64,000 nt of DNA from Hevea brasiliensis. Its lineage: Eukaryota > Streptophyta > Magnoliopsida > Malpighiales > Euphorbiaceae. The stretch covers positions 30,953,823 through 31,017,822 of the forward strand of contig NC_079510.1 in assembly GCF_030052815.1 (NCBI RefSeq), written 5' to 3'. Positions 1 through 11,044 of the stretch are shown in pieces (position 1 is the stretch's first letter; every line of letters begins with the position of its first letter). The notes beneath the pieces were generated by a model. That model ran no database searches. It saw only the letters and a list, made by a program, of their open reading frames with translations, and had not been told where the DNA came from. The translations under genes were made by a program, and so were the position numbers.

Positions 1-2
1 AA

Positions 3-1190
3 CCTATATCCATACCAGAGTGGAAATGGGACTGCATCACCATGGATTTTGTCACTGGGCTACCATTGACACAGAGGAAGCATGATACTATATGGGTGAT
101 TGTGGATAGATTGACCAAGTCAGCTCACTTCCTACCAGTTAGAGCCAGCTACTCACTGGAGAGGTTAGCAGAGATTTTCATAGATGAGATAGTCTGGCTA
201 TATGAAGTGCCAACATCGATCATATCTGACTAAGACCCGAGATTTACTTTGAGGTTTTGGAAGAGGCTACAGGAGTCTTTAGGCACTCAACTGCACTTCA
301 GTATGACTTTTCATCTACAGATGGATGGACAGTCAGAAAGGGTGATTCAGGTAACCTTTAGAACTTAATGAATTGCTATAATTGTTAAAGGAATAATAAT
401 AATAACCTAACACTAATGACATGAATGATATGATATGATAGGTATTGGAGGATATGTTAAGAAGCTGCATCATTGATTTTGAAGGAAGTTGGGAAAAGTA
501 TCTTCCTTTGGTAAAGTTTGCTTACAACAACAGCTATCAAGCCAGCACAAAAATGGCTCCATATGAAGCATTGTATGGGAGGAGATGCAGGACTCCCTTA
601 TGTTGGACAAAAATGGGTGAAGAAAATGTAGTGGGTCCAGACTTAGTGAGACAGACTGAGGAAAAAGTGAAACTCATCAGAGACAATTTGAAAATCGCTT
701 CAGACAAACAGAAGTCATACGCTGACTTGAGGAGAAAGGATATAGAGTATGAGGTTAGCGATAAGGTGTTTCTCAAGATATCACCTTGGAAGAAAGTGCT
801 AAGGTTTGGTAAGAAGGGTAAGTTGAGCCCTAGGTTTATTGGTCCATACGATGTCATTGAACGTGTGGGTCCAGTAGCCTACAAGCTAGCTTTACCACCT
901 GAGCTGGAAAAGATTCACAATGTATTCCACGTGTCGATGCTCAGGAGATACAGATCAGATCCTTCACATGTCATTTCAGCAGAGGAGATAATTGTGCAAC
1001 CTGATTTGACACATGAAGAAGAACCAATCAGAATCTAAGCACGAGAAGTGAAAGAACTAAAAAACAAGAGGATCCCACTAGTGAAAGTCTTGTGGAGACA
1101 CCACAACACAGAAGAAGCGACATGGGAGAGCGAGGAGATGAAGAGGCAGCAGTTCCCTCAACTCTTCACATCAGGTAAATTTCAAGGATG
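3..1190 (+). pseudogene. Ty3/gypsy chromovirus pol 3' part: integrase core, integrase C-terminus and chromodomain, broken
   Basis: The reading frame is open from about position 3 and encodes the integrase core (WDCITMDFVTGLP, then VDRLTKSAHFLP). It stops at TAA 231-233, where the family normally continues ISDRDPRF; the frame goes on after the stop as DPRFTLRFW and DGQSERVIQ up to 350. A 91-bp intron-like insertion (351-441) follows, then integrase sequence resumes (LEDMLRSCI, FAYNNSYQ, PYEALYGRRCRTPLCW, then PRFIGPYDVIERVGPVAYKL and HNVFHVSMLRRY). A second stop at 1036-1038 precedes a chromodomain-like end (REVKELKNKRIPLVKVLWR, ATWESEEM) to about 1190. The integrase plus C-terminal chromodomain points to a chromovirus, probably the Tekay/Del lineage (inference). 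RT and RNase H lie left of the window. With two nonsense codons the copy is inactive as protein unless read through. Confidence 0.9.
351..441 (+). other. Intron-like 91-bp insertion in the gypsy integrase
   Basis: Integrase coding sequence is interrupted after codon CAG (348-350, end of SERVIQ) and resumes at 442 with GTA TTG GAG (VLED), the residues expected next in this family. The inserted 91 bp starts GTAACC and ends GATAG, so it has GT...AG borders. Removing it joins the two frames exactly (351 is phase 0; 91 is not a multiple of 3). The pentamer AGGTA occurs at both borders (349-353 and 440-444), as expected for a target duplication that creates both splice sites. Whether it is spliced cannot be seen from DNA. 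Confidence 0.7.
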
Positions 1191-1201
1191 AAATTTCTAT
1201 T

Positions 1202-1215
1202 TAGAGGGGAAGAAT
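1202..1215 (+). other. Polypurine tract of the gypsy element
   Basis: A purine run (AGAGGGGAAGAA) lies directly before the TG that opens the LTR at 1216, the position of the plus-strand primer in LTR retrotransposons. Confidence 0.75.
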
Positions 1216-4200
1216 TGTAACGCCCTCACCATAGGTAGTCCGTACATTTTACTGTTCTGACGACTAATGTCTATTCGGATAGTCAGAATGTCTGGAACTA
1301 CACTTAAACTATAGTGAGAAGGCATAAATTGATGGAATAAATGTTAAGAAAATATAGGAAAAATTTAGAGAATTTATTAATTAGTACAAAAATAATAAAA
1401 ATAACCCGATGAGCACTATGAAGGGCATTTTGGTCATTTCACTCCAGAGGTAAATTTTGACCTAAATGTCAAAAATTTAAAAATTAAGAAAATAAAATAA
1501 TTAACATAAATTAAATTATTGAATTGAATTAGAAAAGAAAAGAAAAGAAAATAAAATGGCTAATGACATTTTAAAAATTTAAAGTACATAAAAATAAAAA
1601 TATAAATAGGCACTAGAGACAAAAGCCACCAACCTTCATCTTCTTCCCCACTCCCTCTTCTCTCTCGTGGCAGGCTGCATGCTCCTCTCTCCCACCATTG
1701 ATGTCAAGCTTTAAAGCTTGATTTCCTCTTCATTTACCCATCAAAACTCATAGCTCACTTCACAAAAAATACTCCCCACTCCATAAGGAAGCTTTAGAAA
1801 CCCATTTCAAAAAGAGAAATTGAAGTTTGCAAGTTGGGTCACAAGGTAAGTGCAAGATACCACTTTCTCTCTTCTTTAAATGTTGTAAAAATGATGAGAT
1901 GAGTGAGTATCACCTGAAAATAAAAACAAATGATAAGAAAATGAAATGTCCAAATTTCGGCAGCCATGGAACCTTGAGGTTTGATGCTTTTAAGTGATGA
2001 AAAATGGTTTCATGAGAATGTTTAATAAGTTGATATGTTTGGGAGTTTGATTATGTAGTGTTTGTGCAAATTGAAACTTTGAAACTAGGGTTTGTGTACA
2101 TGATTGGGGACTTTATGTAAATGCTTAAAATTGACCTATTGAGTTGAGATTGTTGCTTATAGAAGTGTTACGCATGCAAATTGAAGTAAGGAAGTTGGAG
2201 GAGATTAAATTTTGGGAGTGTCATTTTTCTGCAGGTTGGGACTCAATGAGTCCAATGTGTTTGCTAAACCATAACTGAAAATGTGTGACTCCAATTGGTA
2301 TGAGGCCAATTGGAGGTGAAATTAGACTCAAAATAGGCCATTTTTCATGTGGACACCATGCCCAAATTTTATCAACATCTTGACCTAGACACTGTCTAAA
2401 TCTGGATAACCCTGCACAAAACCCAAAAAATGACCAAATGAATAGTACATATTCATTTGGTCATAACTCCCTCAATACTGGTCCAAATGACTTGAATTTG
2501 ATACTATTAAAAAGCTTAGATATAGGGCTACAATTTTCATGAGGACCACTGAACCCAAAAATGCCAAAAACCAAACCAAATTGCTGGCCCAAGTTGGGTC
2601 ACAAAACTGCTCAGAATTAGGTTGTCTAGAAACTGCTGGACATAAACTCACCTGACCAGTTTTGGCAAAATGGCCATAACTTGGTCTATAAGAATTCAAA
2701 TGCAATGAAACCAGTAGCAAAATGTCCACAAGACATAGACCTACAAAATTGGTATTTTGACCAAAACCCAGAAATCAAGAAAACTAGGTTAAATAGTTAG
2801 AACAAGATACTGCATCAAAACCTAGAATCTGACCAAACTTCACTTGACCCCAGAATAGTCTTTTAGTCATAACTCCCACTAAAAAACTCCAATTGGGATG
2901 AGCCATACCTTTTCAGAAACCTAAGAAAAAAATCTACAACTTTGTTTTAGAAATCTTCCTCAAATTATGCTTGTATGGACCTTGAAAATTGACATGCAAT
3001 CACTGACCTGAACTGAACACCTGTTGCCACAGGGTACATGAGCCCAGGTCAGTTAATTGGCCATAAATACTTCCACAAAACTTGAAAAATTGTAATACAA
3101 ATTTCTCAATAATCATAAGACATAGGGTAACAATTTTTATGAAGATCACCATGCCTAAAAGTGACTGCAACCTGTTCCATTAATTAGGTAAATTTTAAGT
3201 CCAAAAGTTGCCTAGTTAAGGAACCAGAATCTAGAAATGAGTCAGTTATGGTTATCCAACCATAAATTGAGTTCTAAAAATCAAATTGACCTAATTCAAA
3301 AGGGAAAATAAAGATAAAACATAGAGGAACAACTTCCATGAAGGAAGTATGGCCAAACAGTGGCTATAAACTGATTATATGGATAGGTAAAAGTAAGACA
3401 CAAAAATTAAAAGTAAAGAAAGGTCCATGAGATAAATTATCTTATGATAGGGAATTTAACCCTAACAAGCTATTAAACACTAAACCACATGAAAGAGGTA
3501 TGTGAGACCTATTTTCCCACTATAAAGTGATACGAACATTCAAATAAATATGTAATAATGTGTAATTGCCCATAGTATACCTAGACTTATTTATTTAGTT
3601 TGGATCGATTAGTATACCAATTAGGGACTACAAATAGCAGTACTGCCTACCGAGAAAATCATAAACTGACAATATATGTATGGTATGATTGTTCTATAGA
3701 CTATATACCTACTTATTGGCCATTGTGCTAAACTTTATTCTGGCTTTACAAGCTTGACAACTGGCCTCGTGCCTGACAGATGTATATAGGATAGACATAT
3801 AGCTGTCTAACCCGTATACTCCTATGTATCCAACTTTTATAGTCTGTTATAGGTTTCTTAGGTACTGATAATAATTAATTAAAACTGAATATACAATAAG
3901 TAACAGAAAAGATCCCGATAATTTAAATTGTTTCCAAAGTGAAATGAAAATGTAAAATACCTAGACATTATGAAATTTTCCATGTATATAATTATTATTT
4001 AAATTGTTTAGTTATTATTATTATAAATTATGCACCACTAAGTGTTATGCTTAGCGCGTTGGTTTTCCATCGCATAGGTACTAGAGATCAGCAGCCACCA
4101 CAGTGGTGTTCAGACAGAGCTCCGACTAGATCTGCCACTGTCCAGAGTCACCTTACCAGTCTTTTGTATTTTAATAGGGCCCATGTATAGACTAGTATTT

Positions 4201-4645
4201 TGGTTCATTATGTCCAATCATGATGTAATTACTAGTTTATGATGTATTTCATTTTGGACTTGAAATTAAACTTTGAGATTGTAATGAAAACTTGTAATTT
4301 ATTATCTATGAATTTCTATATGAATGCAATAGATGATACTTTTTGAGCTCTCATAATTAATTGTGAATGATATGATAAAAGAGAATATGATATGGAAATG
4401 TATGAACTGAAAATGAACATGTTAACAGGTGATTAGTAAAACCTGCCAGATGCTAACAAAACAGAGGAGGCTCTGTCCGGGTCTCCACATAAATAAGTTA
4501 TAAAAAAAAATTCCGCATATGGAATACCTAATTTTAAATGATATTAAAAATTCACAATGGATATGATAAGACAAGATAGGGTGCTCCGGCACTAAATGTG
4601 GTACTTCTTACTTGGCTATACAGTAGACGGGTAAGGGATGTCACA
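1216..4645 (+). mobile_element. 3' LTR of the Ty3/gypsy chromovirus (about 3.4 kb)
   Basis: It starts TGTAACGCCC after the polypurine tract and ends GATGTCACA, so the termini are TG...CA with a short imperfect inverted repeat (TGTAAC/GTCACA). The first few hundred bases match the reverse complement of the end of the solo LTR at 16330-20333, and its last 40 bases match the reverse complement of that element's start, so the two are family members. The LTR is non-coding; small ORFs inside are chance. At 4646 the sequence changes abruptly into a copia LTR (CACCCAATCAG). The same copia sequence is uninterrupted near 12297 and 23930, so this gypsy element inserted into a copia LTR. CACCC at 4646-4650 would be its right target duplication; the left one is outside the window. 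Confidence 0.85.
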
Positions 4646-5514
4646 CACCCAATCAGTAATAAGGAATACCTTAAATGAACCTATAATCATATGTTACCAT
4701 GCACTAGAATCTCTCCGTTACAAAATCCTAATTCGAGCTAGAGTCATGGTTAATGTCAAACCCCATTTGCTATGAACATTATGTTCTCTTTTAATTTCAG
4801 TTCTTGATTAATTAGATTTTCTTGTCAGAAACTCTTTTCTGACTAAATCTGTCTGTCCTGGCCAGGAACTTGAAACATCAAGAATAATTAAATAAACATA
4901 GGATTTTATCCCTATTTACTTAGGGTAATGGATACCATCTTGATCAACACCTATCTCCATATATAACTAGTAGGAGCCAACACATGCCCATATACCCATA
5001 CACAGTACAAGTATGAAAGCAATATCAAACTCAAACCACCTATATACAAGATAACTGTTTTATCTCATATCTAAAGATTATATGCACTAATATGATATAT
5101 GACAATGCATTGATAAGAGTAAACTCCATGTGCTTATCATATGCGTCACTAGTTTGGCCTACTTATCATGTATAAGTGCCTATCATGTTTGTTATGTGGC
5201 ATGAGACTCACCACTCTATCTTATTTATATCTCATATAAATACCTTGGGAATAAACATGATTACAATCTTTCTGGATAAGTCATGTCCTGTGTGAAGTAT
5301 CCTCAATTGTGAACCTATTTATGATACTTTGTACTAGAAATACTGTCACTCATATTCTTAACAACTTAAGAATAGAATTTCTAACAAAATATCAATGGAC
5401 CTTTTCTATTACACATAAATATATTGTGTAAACGGAAAAGTGAAATTGCCTTTTATTAATACAATATGTACAAGATAAATAGAAAATGATATGCTCTAGG
5501 GCATACTACTAACA
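4646..5514 (-). mobile_element. Ty1/copia copy A, part of its 3' LTR
   Basis: This 869-bp segment matches the last 865-870 bp (high-coordinate end) of the two full copia LTRs ending at 13163 and 24795. Its right end reads ACTACTAACA, which on the minus strand is the LTR start TGTTAGTAGT. The rest of the LTR should lie to the left of the gypsy element, outside the window. Confidence 0.9.
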
Positions 5515-5530
5515 ATCTCCCACTAGAACT
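5515..5530 (-). other. Polypurine tract of copia copy A
   Basis: On the minus strand a purine-rich run (AGTGGGAGAT) abuts the 3' LTR start TGTTAG. Copy B has the equivalent tract at 13164-13179, with one change (GAGAGAT). Confidence 0.7.
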
Positions 5531-5534
5531 AGAG

Positions 5535-7261
5535 CTATTCATTACAATATCTTAGACCCATCTTCTCAAGATGTAAGTCTAACTGAATTTGTGACATAGG
5601 CTTTGTGAATGGATCAGCTGGATTTTCAGCTGATGCTATTTTCTGCATAGCTACATCGCCTCGCCCAACTATCTCTCTGATAATGTGGTAGCACCTATCT
5701 ATGTGTTTGGATTTCTGGTGAGACCGGGATTCCTTGGCCTGTATGACTGCTCCATTGTTGTCACAGTAGAGAGGAACTGCTGACTCAATGGAAGGAACTA
5801 TTGCAAGTTCTGTCATGAACTTCTTTATCCAAACAGCCACTTTTGTAGCATCTGATGTAATAATATACTCGGCCTCTGCAGTGGAATCAGCAGTCGTACT
5901 TTGTTTGGAACTCTTCCAACTAACTGCACCTCCATTACAAATGAACACAAACCCAGAGGTAGACTTTCTATCATCGATATCTGATTGAAAATCAGAATCA
6001 GTATAACTATCCAATTGTAAGTCACCACCTCCATAAATCAAGAATAAATCCTTAGTTTTTCTCAAGTACTTAAGGATATTCTTGACAGCTATCCAGTGTT
6101 CCAAACCTGGATTGGATTGAAACCTACTAGTCAAACTAACAGCATGTGCAATATCCGACGTAGTACACATCATTCCATACATCAAACTTCCAATAACCAA
6201 AGCATATGAAATCTTAGTCATTTTATCTCGTTCTTCAGGTGTCTTTGGAGACATCTCTTTAGAAAAGTGGATACTATGTCTTACTGTTAACAATCCTCTT
6301 TTGGAATTAAGCATGTTAAACCTCTTTAACACCTTTTCCAAGTATAGACTTTGGGATAAACCAATTATTCTTTTCGCTCTATCTCTATATATGCGAATTC
6401 CAAGAATATAGGTTGCCTCCCCTAAGTTTTTCATGGAGAATGTATTTGACAACCATACCTTTACAGTGTCAACATACCTATGTCATTACCTATCAATAGA
6501 ATATCCTCCATACATAAGACAAGGAAAGTGATAGCAATATCACTAACCTTCTTATATATACATGGTTCATCCACATTTTTTATAAAACCAAATGACTTAA
6601 TGGCTTTATCAAAACGGATGTTCCAACTCCTCGAAGCTTGTTTTAACCCATAAATGGATCGCTTTAGCTTGCATACCTTGGAACCATCTTCGGATTCAAA
6701 ACCCCTAGGTTGTTCAATGAAAATGTTTTCATCAATGTATCCATTGAGAAAAGCTGTTTTGACATCCATATGCCAAATCTCATAATCATAGTATGCAGCT
6801 ATTGCTAATAGAATCCTAATTGATTTAAGCATGGCAACAGGCGAGAAAGTCTCCTCATAGTCAATTCCTTGCCTTTGGTAAAACCCTTTCGCAGCTAGCC
6901 TTGCTTTATAGGTCTCTATCTTTCCATCAAAACCAATTTTCTTCTTGAAAACCCATTTATTCCCTATAGGTACAATACCTTCAGGTAAGTCAACAAGGTC
7001 CCAAACTTGGTTCTTATGCATGGAATCAATTTCGGATTTCATAGCTTCAATCCATTTTGAAGAGTCTATATCTGATATAGCTTCTTCATAGTTAAATGGA
7101 TCATCTCCATGATCTACTTTTTCATGAGTAAACAACTCTTGTTCATCTTCATGAAGAAAACTATATCTCACTGGTGGATGAGATATCCTGGTTGATCTGC
7201 GAGGAATTACTGTAGATGTTTCATCAATGGGTGTAGGTTGACTAGATGGATCTATATCCAT
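5535..7261 (-). pseudogene. Copia copy A: reverse transcriptase and RNase H, frameshifted
   Basis: Two adjacent minus-strand frames make up RT and RNase H. 6461-7261 holds the RT start (WIEAMKSEIDSMHKNQVWDL, IGNKWVFKKK, YKARLAAKGF, MDVKTAFLNGYI). 5535-6452 holds the RT end (NTFSMKNLGEATYILGIRIY) and RNase H (SWKSSKQSTTADSTAEAEYI, LYCDNNGAV, SKHIDRCYH, NPADPFTKPM). A small indel between 6452 and 6461 separates the frames; copy B reads through here (IGMLTTIKVWLSNTFSMKDL). The catalytic YVDD is changed to CMED in copy A, so the RT would be dead even without the frameshift. The last residues (MGLRYCNE) lie about 20 bp from the LTR, the usual order for Ty1/copia (RT-RNase H last). Confidence 0.92.
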
Positions 7262-7269
7262 TTGATCTG

Positions 7270-8660
7270 TTAGTTGGTCTCCAATTCTAACTCTATTTGC
7301 CTTCCTTTGCCACCTTCTTGAATAAATTGTTGTTCAAGAAATATGGCATCTCTGCTTACCACAACCTTTTGTGACGTAGGCAAATAAAAATAATATCCAA
7401 AACTTTCTTTTGGATATCCAACAAATCGACCTTTTTCTGATCTGGTTTCCAATTTATCAGTGTTCAGCTTTTTAATGTAAGTTGGACAACCCCAAATCTT
7501 AACATGCTTAAGACTTGGTTTTCTTCCATGCCATATCTCATAAGGTGTGGAAGAAACTGATTTTGATGGAATCCTATTCAGAATATGCAAAGCTGACTCT
7601 AATGCAAATCCCCAAAAGGAGACTGGCATATCAGTATAACTCATCATACTACGTACCATATCTAATAGGGTATGATTTCTCCTGTCAAATATACCATTCA
7701 GTTATGGCGTTCCTAGAGGAGTCAGTTGGGAGACAATGCCATGCTCTTTCAAGTATTCATCAAATTCAGTACTTAAGTATTCACCTCCACAATCTGATCG
7801 AAGAGTTTTAATACTTTTTTCTATTTAATTTTCTACTTCACATTTAAATTCTTTCAACTTTTCAAAGGATTCATGTTTGTATTTCATCAAATACAAATAC
7901 CCAAACCTTGATTTATCATCAGTAAATATAATAAAGTAATGAAAACTACCTCTAGCTATTTCCATAAATGGACCACATACATCACTATGTATCAATTCCA
8001 AAATATTTTCAGCTCTTAACCCTTTTCCAACAAAAGGTGATCTAGTCATTTTGCCTTGAAGGTAGGATTCACAAGTTGAAGTAGGTTCAGAGCCTAATGA
8101 GGATAAAATCCTCATTTTCTCCAGCTTTACAATCCTATCTTCTGCAACATGACCTAATCTTAAGTGCCAAATATATTTTGAACTTGAGTTGATTTTCATC
8201 ATAGCATTACATTCATTTAGATTGCTTGCATTAGACTTGTATTTAACATTATTATCTAAATAATAAAGTCCATCATGCATATAACCCGAACCAACATATT
8301 TATTTTCAAAATAAATATTTTAAACATCATTTGTGAACTGAAATTCATAACCATTTCTAGTCAAACTAGATATAAAAATGATGTTCTTAAAAGCATCAGA
8401 TACATGCAAAACATTATTTAAACACAAAACATGTCCACACATGTATAAAGATTTAGATCCTATGGCTAAAGCTTCAACAGTTGAGCCATTGCCAACCCGG
8501 AGTTTAATATCTCATGACTGCAAGCTGCTACTACTTGCTAGTTCCTGCATATCATAAGTAATATGAGAACTAGCACCAGTATCTAAAACCCAAGTTGCAG
8601 ATGAAATATGAGTATCATCAGAATCTAAATAATAAGACACATAAATACCTTCTGAAGGTC
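7270..8660 (-). pseudogene. Copia copy A: protease, GAG-pre-integrase and integrase, broken
   Basis: From high to low coordinate: protease with an intact WVLDTGASSHITYDM near 8570-8610, then the GAG-pre-integrase domain (HDGLYYLDNN, IWHLRLGHVAEDRIVKLEKM), then integrase (ELIHSDVCGPF; FTDDKSRFGYLYLMKY). The integrase C-part is 7270-7659 (MVRSMMSYTDMPVSFWGFAL; TPYEIWHGRKPSLKHVKIWG; GRFVGYPKESFGYYFYLP). Stops occur in the protease-proximal part, after VEN (near 7825) and inside GTP*LNG (near 7700). The third catalytic position of the D-D-E triad is changed: the family motif NGVxERRN reads NGIFDRRN here. PR before INT before RT confirms the Ty1/copia gene order. Confidence 0.88.
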
Positions 8661-8734
8661 TATGCTTCTTGTCCTTCAGAGAAACAAGATACTCTGGGCA
8701 GTTTCTTTTCCAATGCCCATCCTTCTGGCAGTGG

Positions 8735-9513
8735 AAATACTTTCCCTTGCCTTTGTCAGCTTTGGTCTTGCCCTTCTGTTTGGATATCTTCTTGGAAGGT
8801 CCAGGAATTTAAGGTTTCTTATTCCTATTGCCCTTCTTCTTTTTGGACTTTCCAACATAAGAAGAAGATGCAATCAAAGCCACCTCTTTTCCTTTATTAC
8901 CCAGCATATTCTTTTGGGCAATAACCAGCATGTTAAGCAACCCAGCCAAAGTATACTCTTGCTTTATCATATGGAAATTTGTCAAAAAATTCCCAAATGA
9001 CTCAGGCAGGGACTGAAGGATGAAATCCGTCTGCAGTTGGAAATCCATGTGAAAGTCAAGATGTTCCAGCTGCTCAATAAGCCGAATCATATTGTGGACA
9101 TGATCTCCTACATTCTATCTCTCAGACATTCTCATGCGGAATAGCTGTCTAGATATCTCATACCTAGCATTCCTGCTGTGCTCACCATACAACTCTTACA
9201 GGTGAAGGAGGATCTCACTTGCATTTTGCATATTTTTATGTTACTTCTGTAACTCATTACTCATAGAAGTAAGCATATAACATTTGGCTATCATATCACG
9301 CTCCTTCCACTTGTCCAAAGTGTCATGTTCCTCTTGAGTGGCCTCTAGAGGTAAGGGACTAGGAACTTTTGAGTCTAGAACATGTCCAACATGTTTTAGG
9401 TTCAGGACAAGTTTTAAATTTCTTAGCCAATCAGAAAGATTAGGTCCCGTCAACCTATTGTGCTCAAGTATGCTCGCAAGGATATTGGATGGTGGTGGTT
9501 GTTGTGTGCTCAT
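8735..9513 (-). pseudogene. Copia copy A: gag, broken
   Basis: Gag starts at the minus-strand ATG 9511-9513 (MSTQQPPPSNILASILEHN, then LTGPNLSDWLRNLKLVLNL), the usual copia gag opening with its LxGxNLSDW motif. A stop follows LQK near 9241. Gag continues in another frame at 8809-9090 (MIRLIEQLEHLDFHMDFQLQ, LPESFGNFLTNFHM). The zinc knuckle near 8740 reads YFHCQKDGHWKRNC; the first Cys of the usual CxxCx4Hx4C is Tyr. Lysine-rich KSKKKKGNRNKK precedes it. Confidence 0.85.
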
Positions 9514-9579
9514 TATTATCAAAAAATTAACTGTAAAAATAATTAGATTAATTAGTAAATGTATCAAGTAATTAATCAA

Positions 9580-11029
9580 AATGATTATAGTCTTTTAATC
9601 AAATTGGTCCTCCCACTAACTTGGCGAATCCTACACTTCCAAAGTAGGAAACGAAAATCCTAGTTGGATGGATTTCTAGTGGGTGATTGAATTCTTATAA
9701 TCTTATTGATCATCCTCAGGCACATCCATTATTGGAATTACAATAAACTATAAGTGAGCAACTCCTTGCCCATCACATCTCATGTGAGGTTCAATCATTT
9801 ATCTAGCCCCTAATGCTCAAAATCTCAGGCACATCCATTATTGATTTATCTTGCATTAGTTAAGTTGATCCCATTGAGCCAGTAAACAAGAAAATAATTT
9901 TAATATCCTCAGGCACATCCATTATTGGCCATCAACTATTTACATATTTACAACATCTCATGCTTAACAAATATTCTTAAGAAAATCTCTTAAATTAAAT
10001 GCATCACATGCAAGTATTTAAAATTTCTTTAAATAATTACCTCAATGGAGGGCCCATGATATAATTACTTTAATTATACCATTTCCAACTTAATCATTTG
10101 TTTGGAAGATTTAGTGGTAAGCTTAATTACTATTATGGCCTCACTTTGCACATTATCCAATTAGCATGCATATATCATATACTTGCATACATTCCCATAC
10201 ATCTCATGCATACATGGATAAACAAATAATATGGTATGATCATGGACTTTCTAAGGGATTCAATTCTGAACCACCAAGAATTGAATTAGGGTATTCCTAG
10301 GTGTATTTTATTCATTCATTTTACAATAGTTGCTGAAGGAATACATAATCAACACTTGATCTTGATTTCCTCCCACTGGTCCCACCAATGCTCTTGACCT
10401 CCTTGATCTTTTTGCAATCCAATTACATTGTAATCCTTGGCATACCAAGATGAATTTACAAGAATATGGACTTTAAAGTCCTCAAATAAATGAAATTACA
10501 ACCCAAATTATTACAATATTTATAATACATGCCACTAAAATAAAATTAATTATTTTACATCCCAAAGAAAAATAAAAAAAATGAATCCAATCACATTGGT
10601 CTTTTATTGTCCATGATCATCCATCATGCATATTAAAATTTAACAATTAAATAAAATATACATACTAAAAAATTAAATTGAATATCACATATTCAACTAA
10701 AAAATTCATATTTGAATCTCATTCAAATCAATTTAAATTTAGAAACCCTTTCCAAATTTAATACCTTGAAAACATTTTTCAATAATTAATTGTATGATTA
10801 AAATTCCTAATTAAATAATTTAATTAGGTATGGGCTTAATTATGGGCCTAAAAACCAAGCCCATTCACCAAATACACCCTTAGGGTGTGAATCATATTCA
10901 AGCCGCCACCCATGAACATCATCTCATTAATGCCACCAACTTTGGAATACCCAACCAGCTTTGAATCAATCAACATTTGATCCAATCACACAATAAAACC
11001 TCATATTCAATCCTAATGGCAAATATAGT
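9580..11029 (-). other. Copia copy A 5' leader (non-coding, with a motif repeated three times)
   Basis: About 1.5 kb between gag start and primer binding site holds no credible ORF on the minus strand. It contains three near-identical 20-nt motifs (CTCAGGCACATCCATTATTG on the plus strand) at 9714-9735, 9823-9843 and 9906-9930. Copy B has the same arrangement. Confidence 0.8.
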
Positions 11030-11042
11030 GGCTCTGATACCA
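11030..11042 (-). other. Primer binding site of copia copy A
   Basis: The minus strand reads TGGTATCAGAGCC, the standard primer binding site of plant copia elements complementary to initiator methionine tRNA. It lies 2 nt from the LTR end (...CTACTTCA). Copy B has TGGTATCAAAGCC at 22658-22670. Confidence 0.9.
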
Positions 11043-11044
11043 AT

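Noticed and set aside
537..857. Minus-strand ORF opposite the gypsy integrase
   Set aside because: Shadow of the integrase frame; no domain of its own.
8662..9000. Plus-strand ORFs with hydrophobic stretches opposite copia gag
   Set aside because: Antisense shadows of gag; the same pattern occurs in copy B at 20304-20627.
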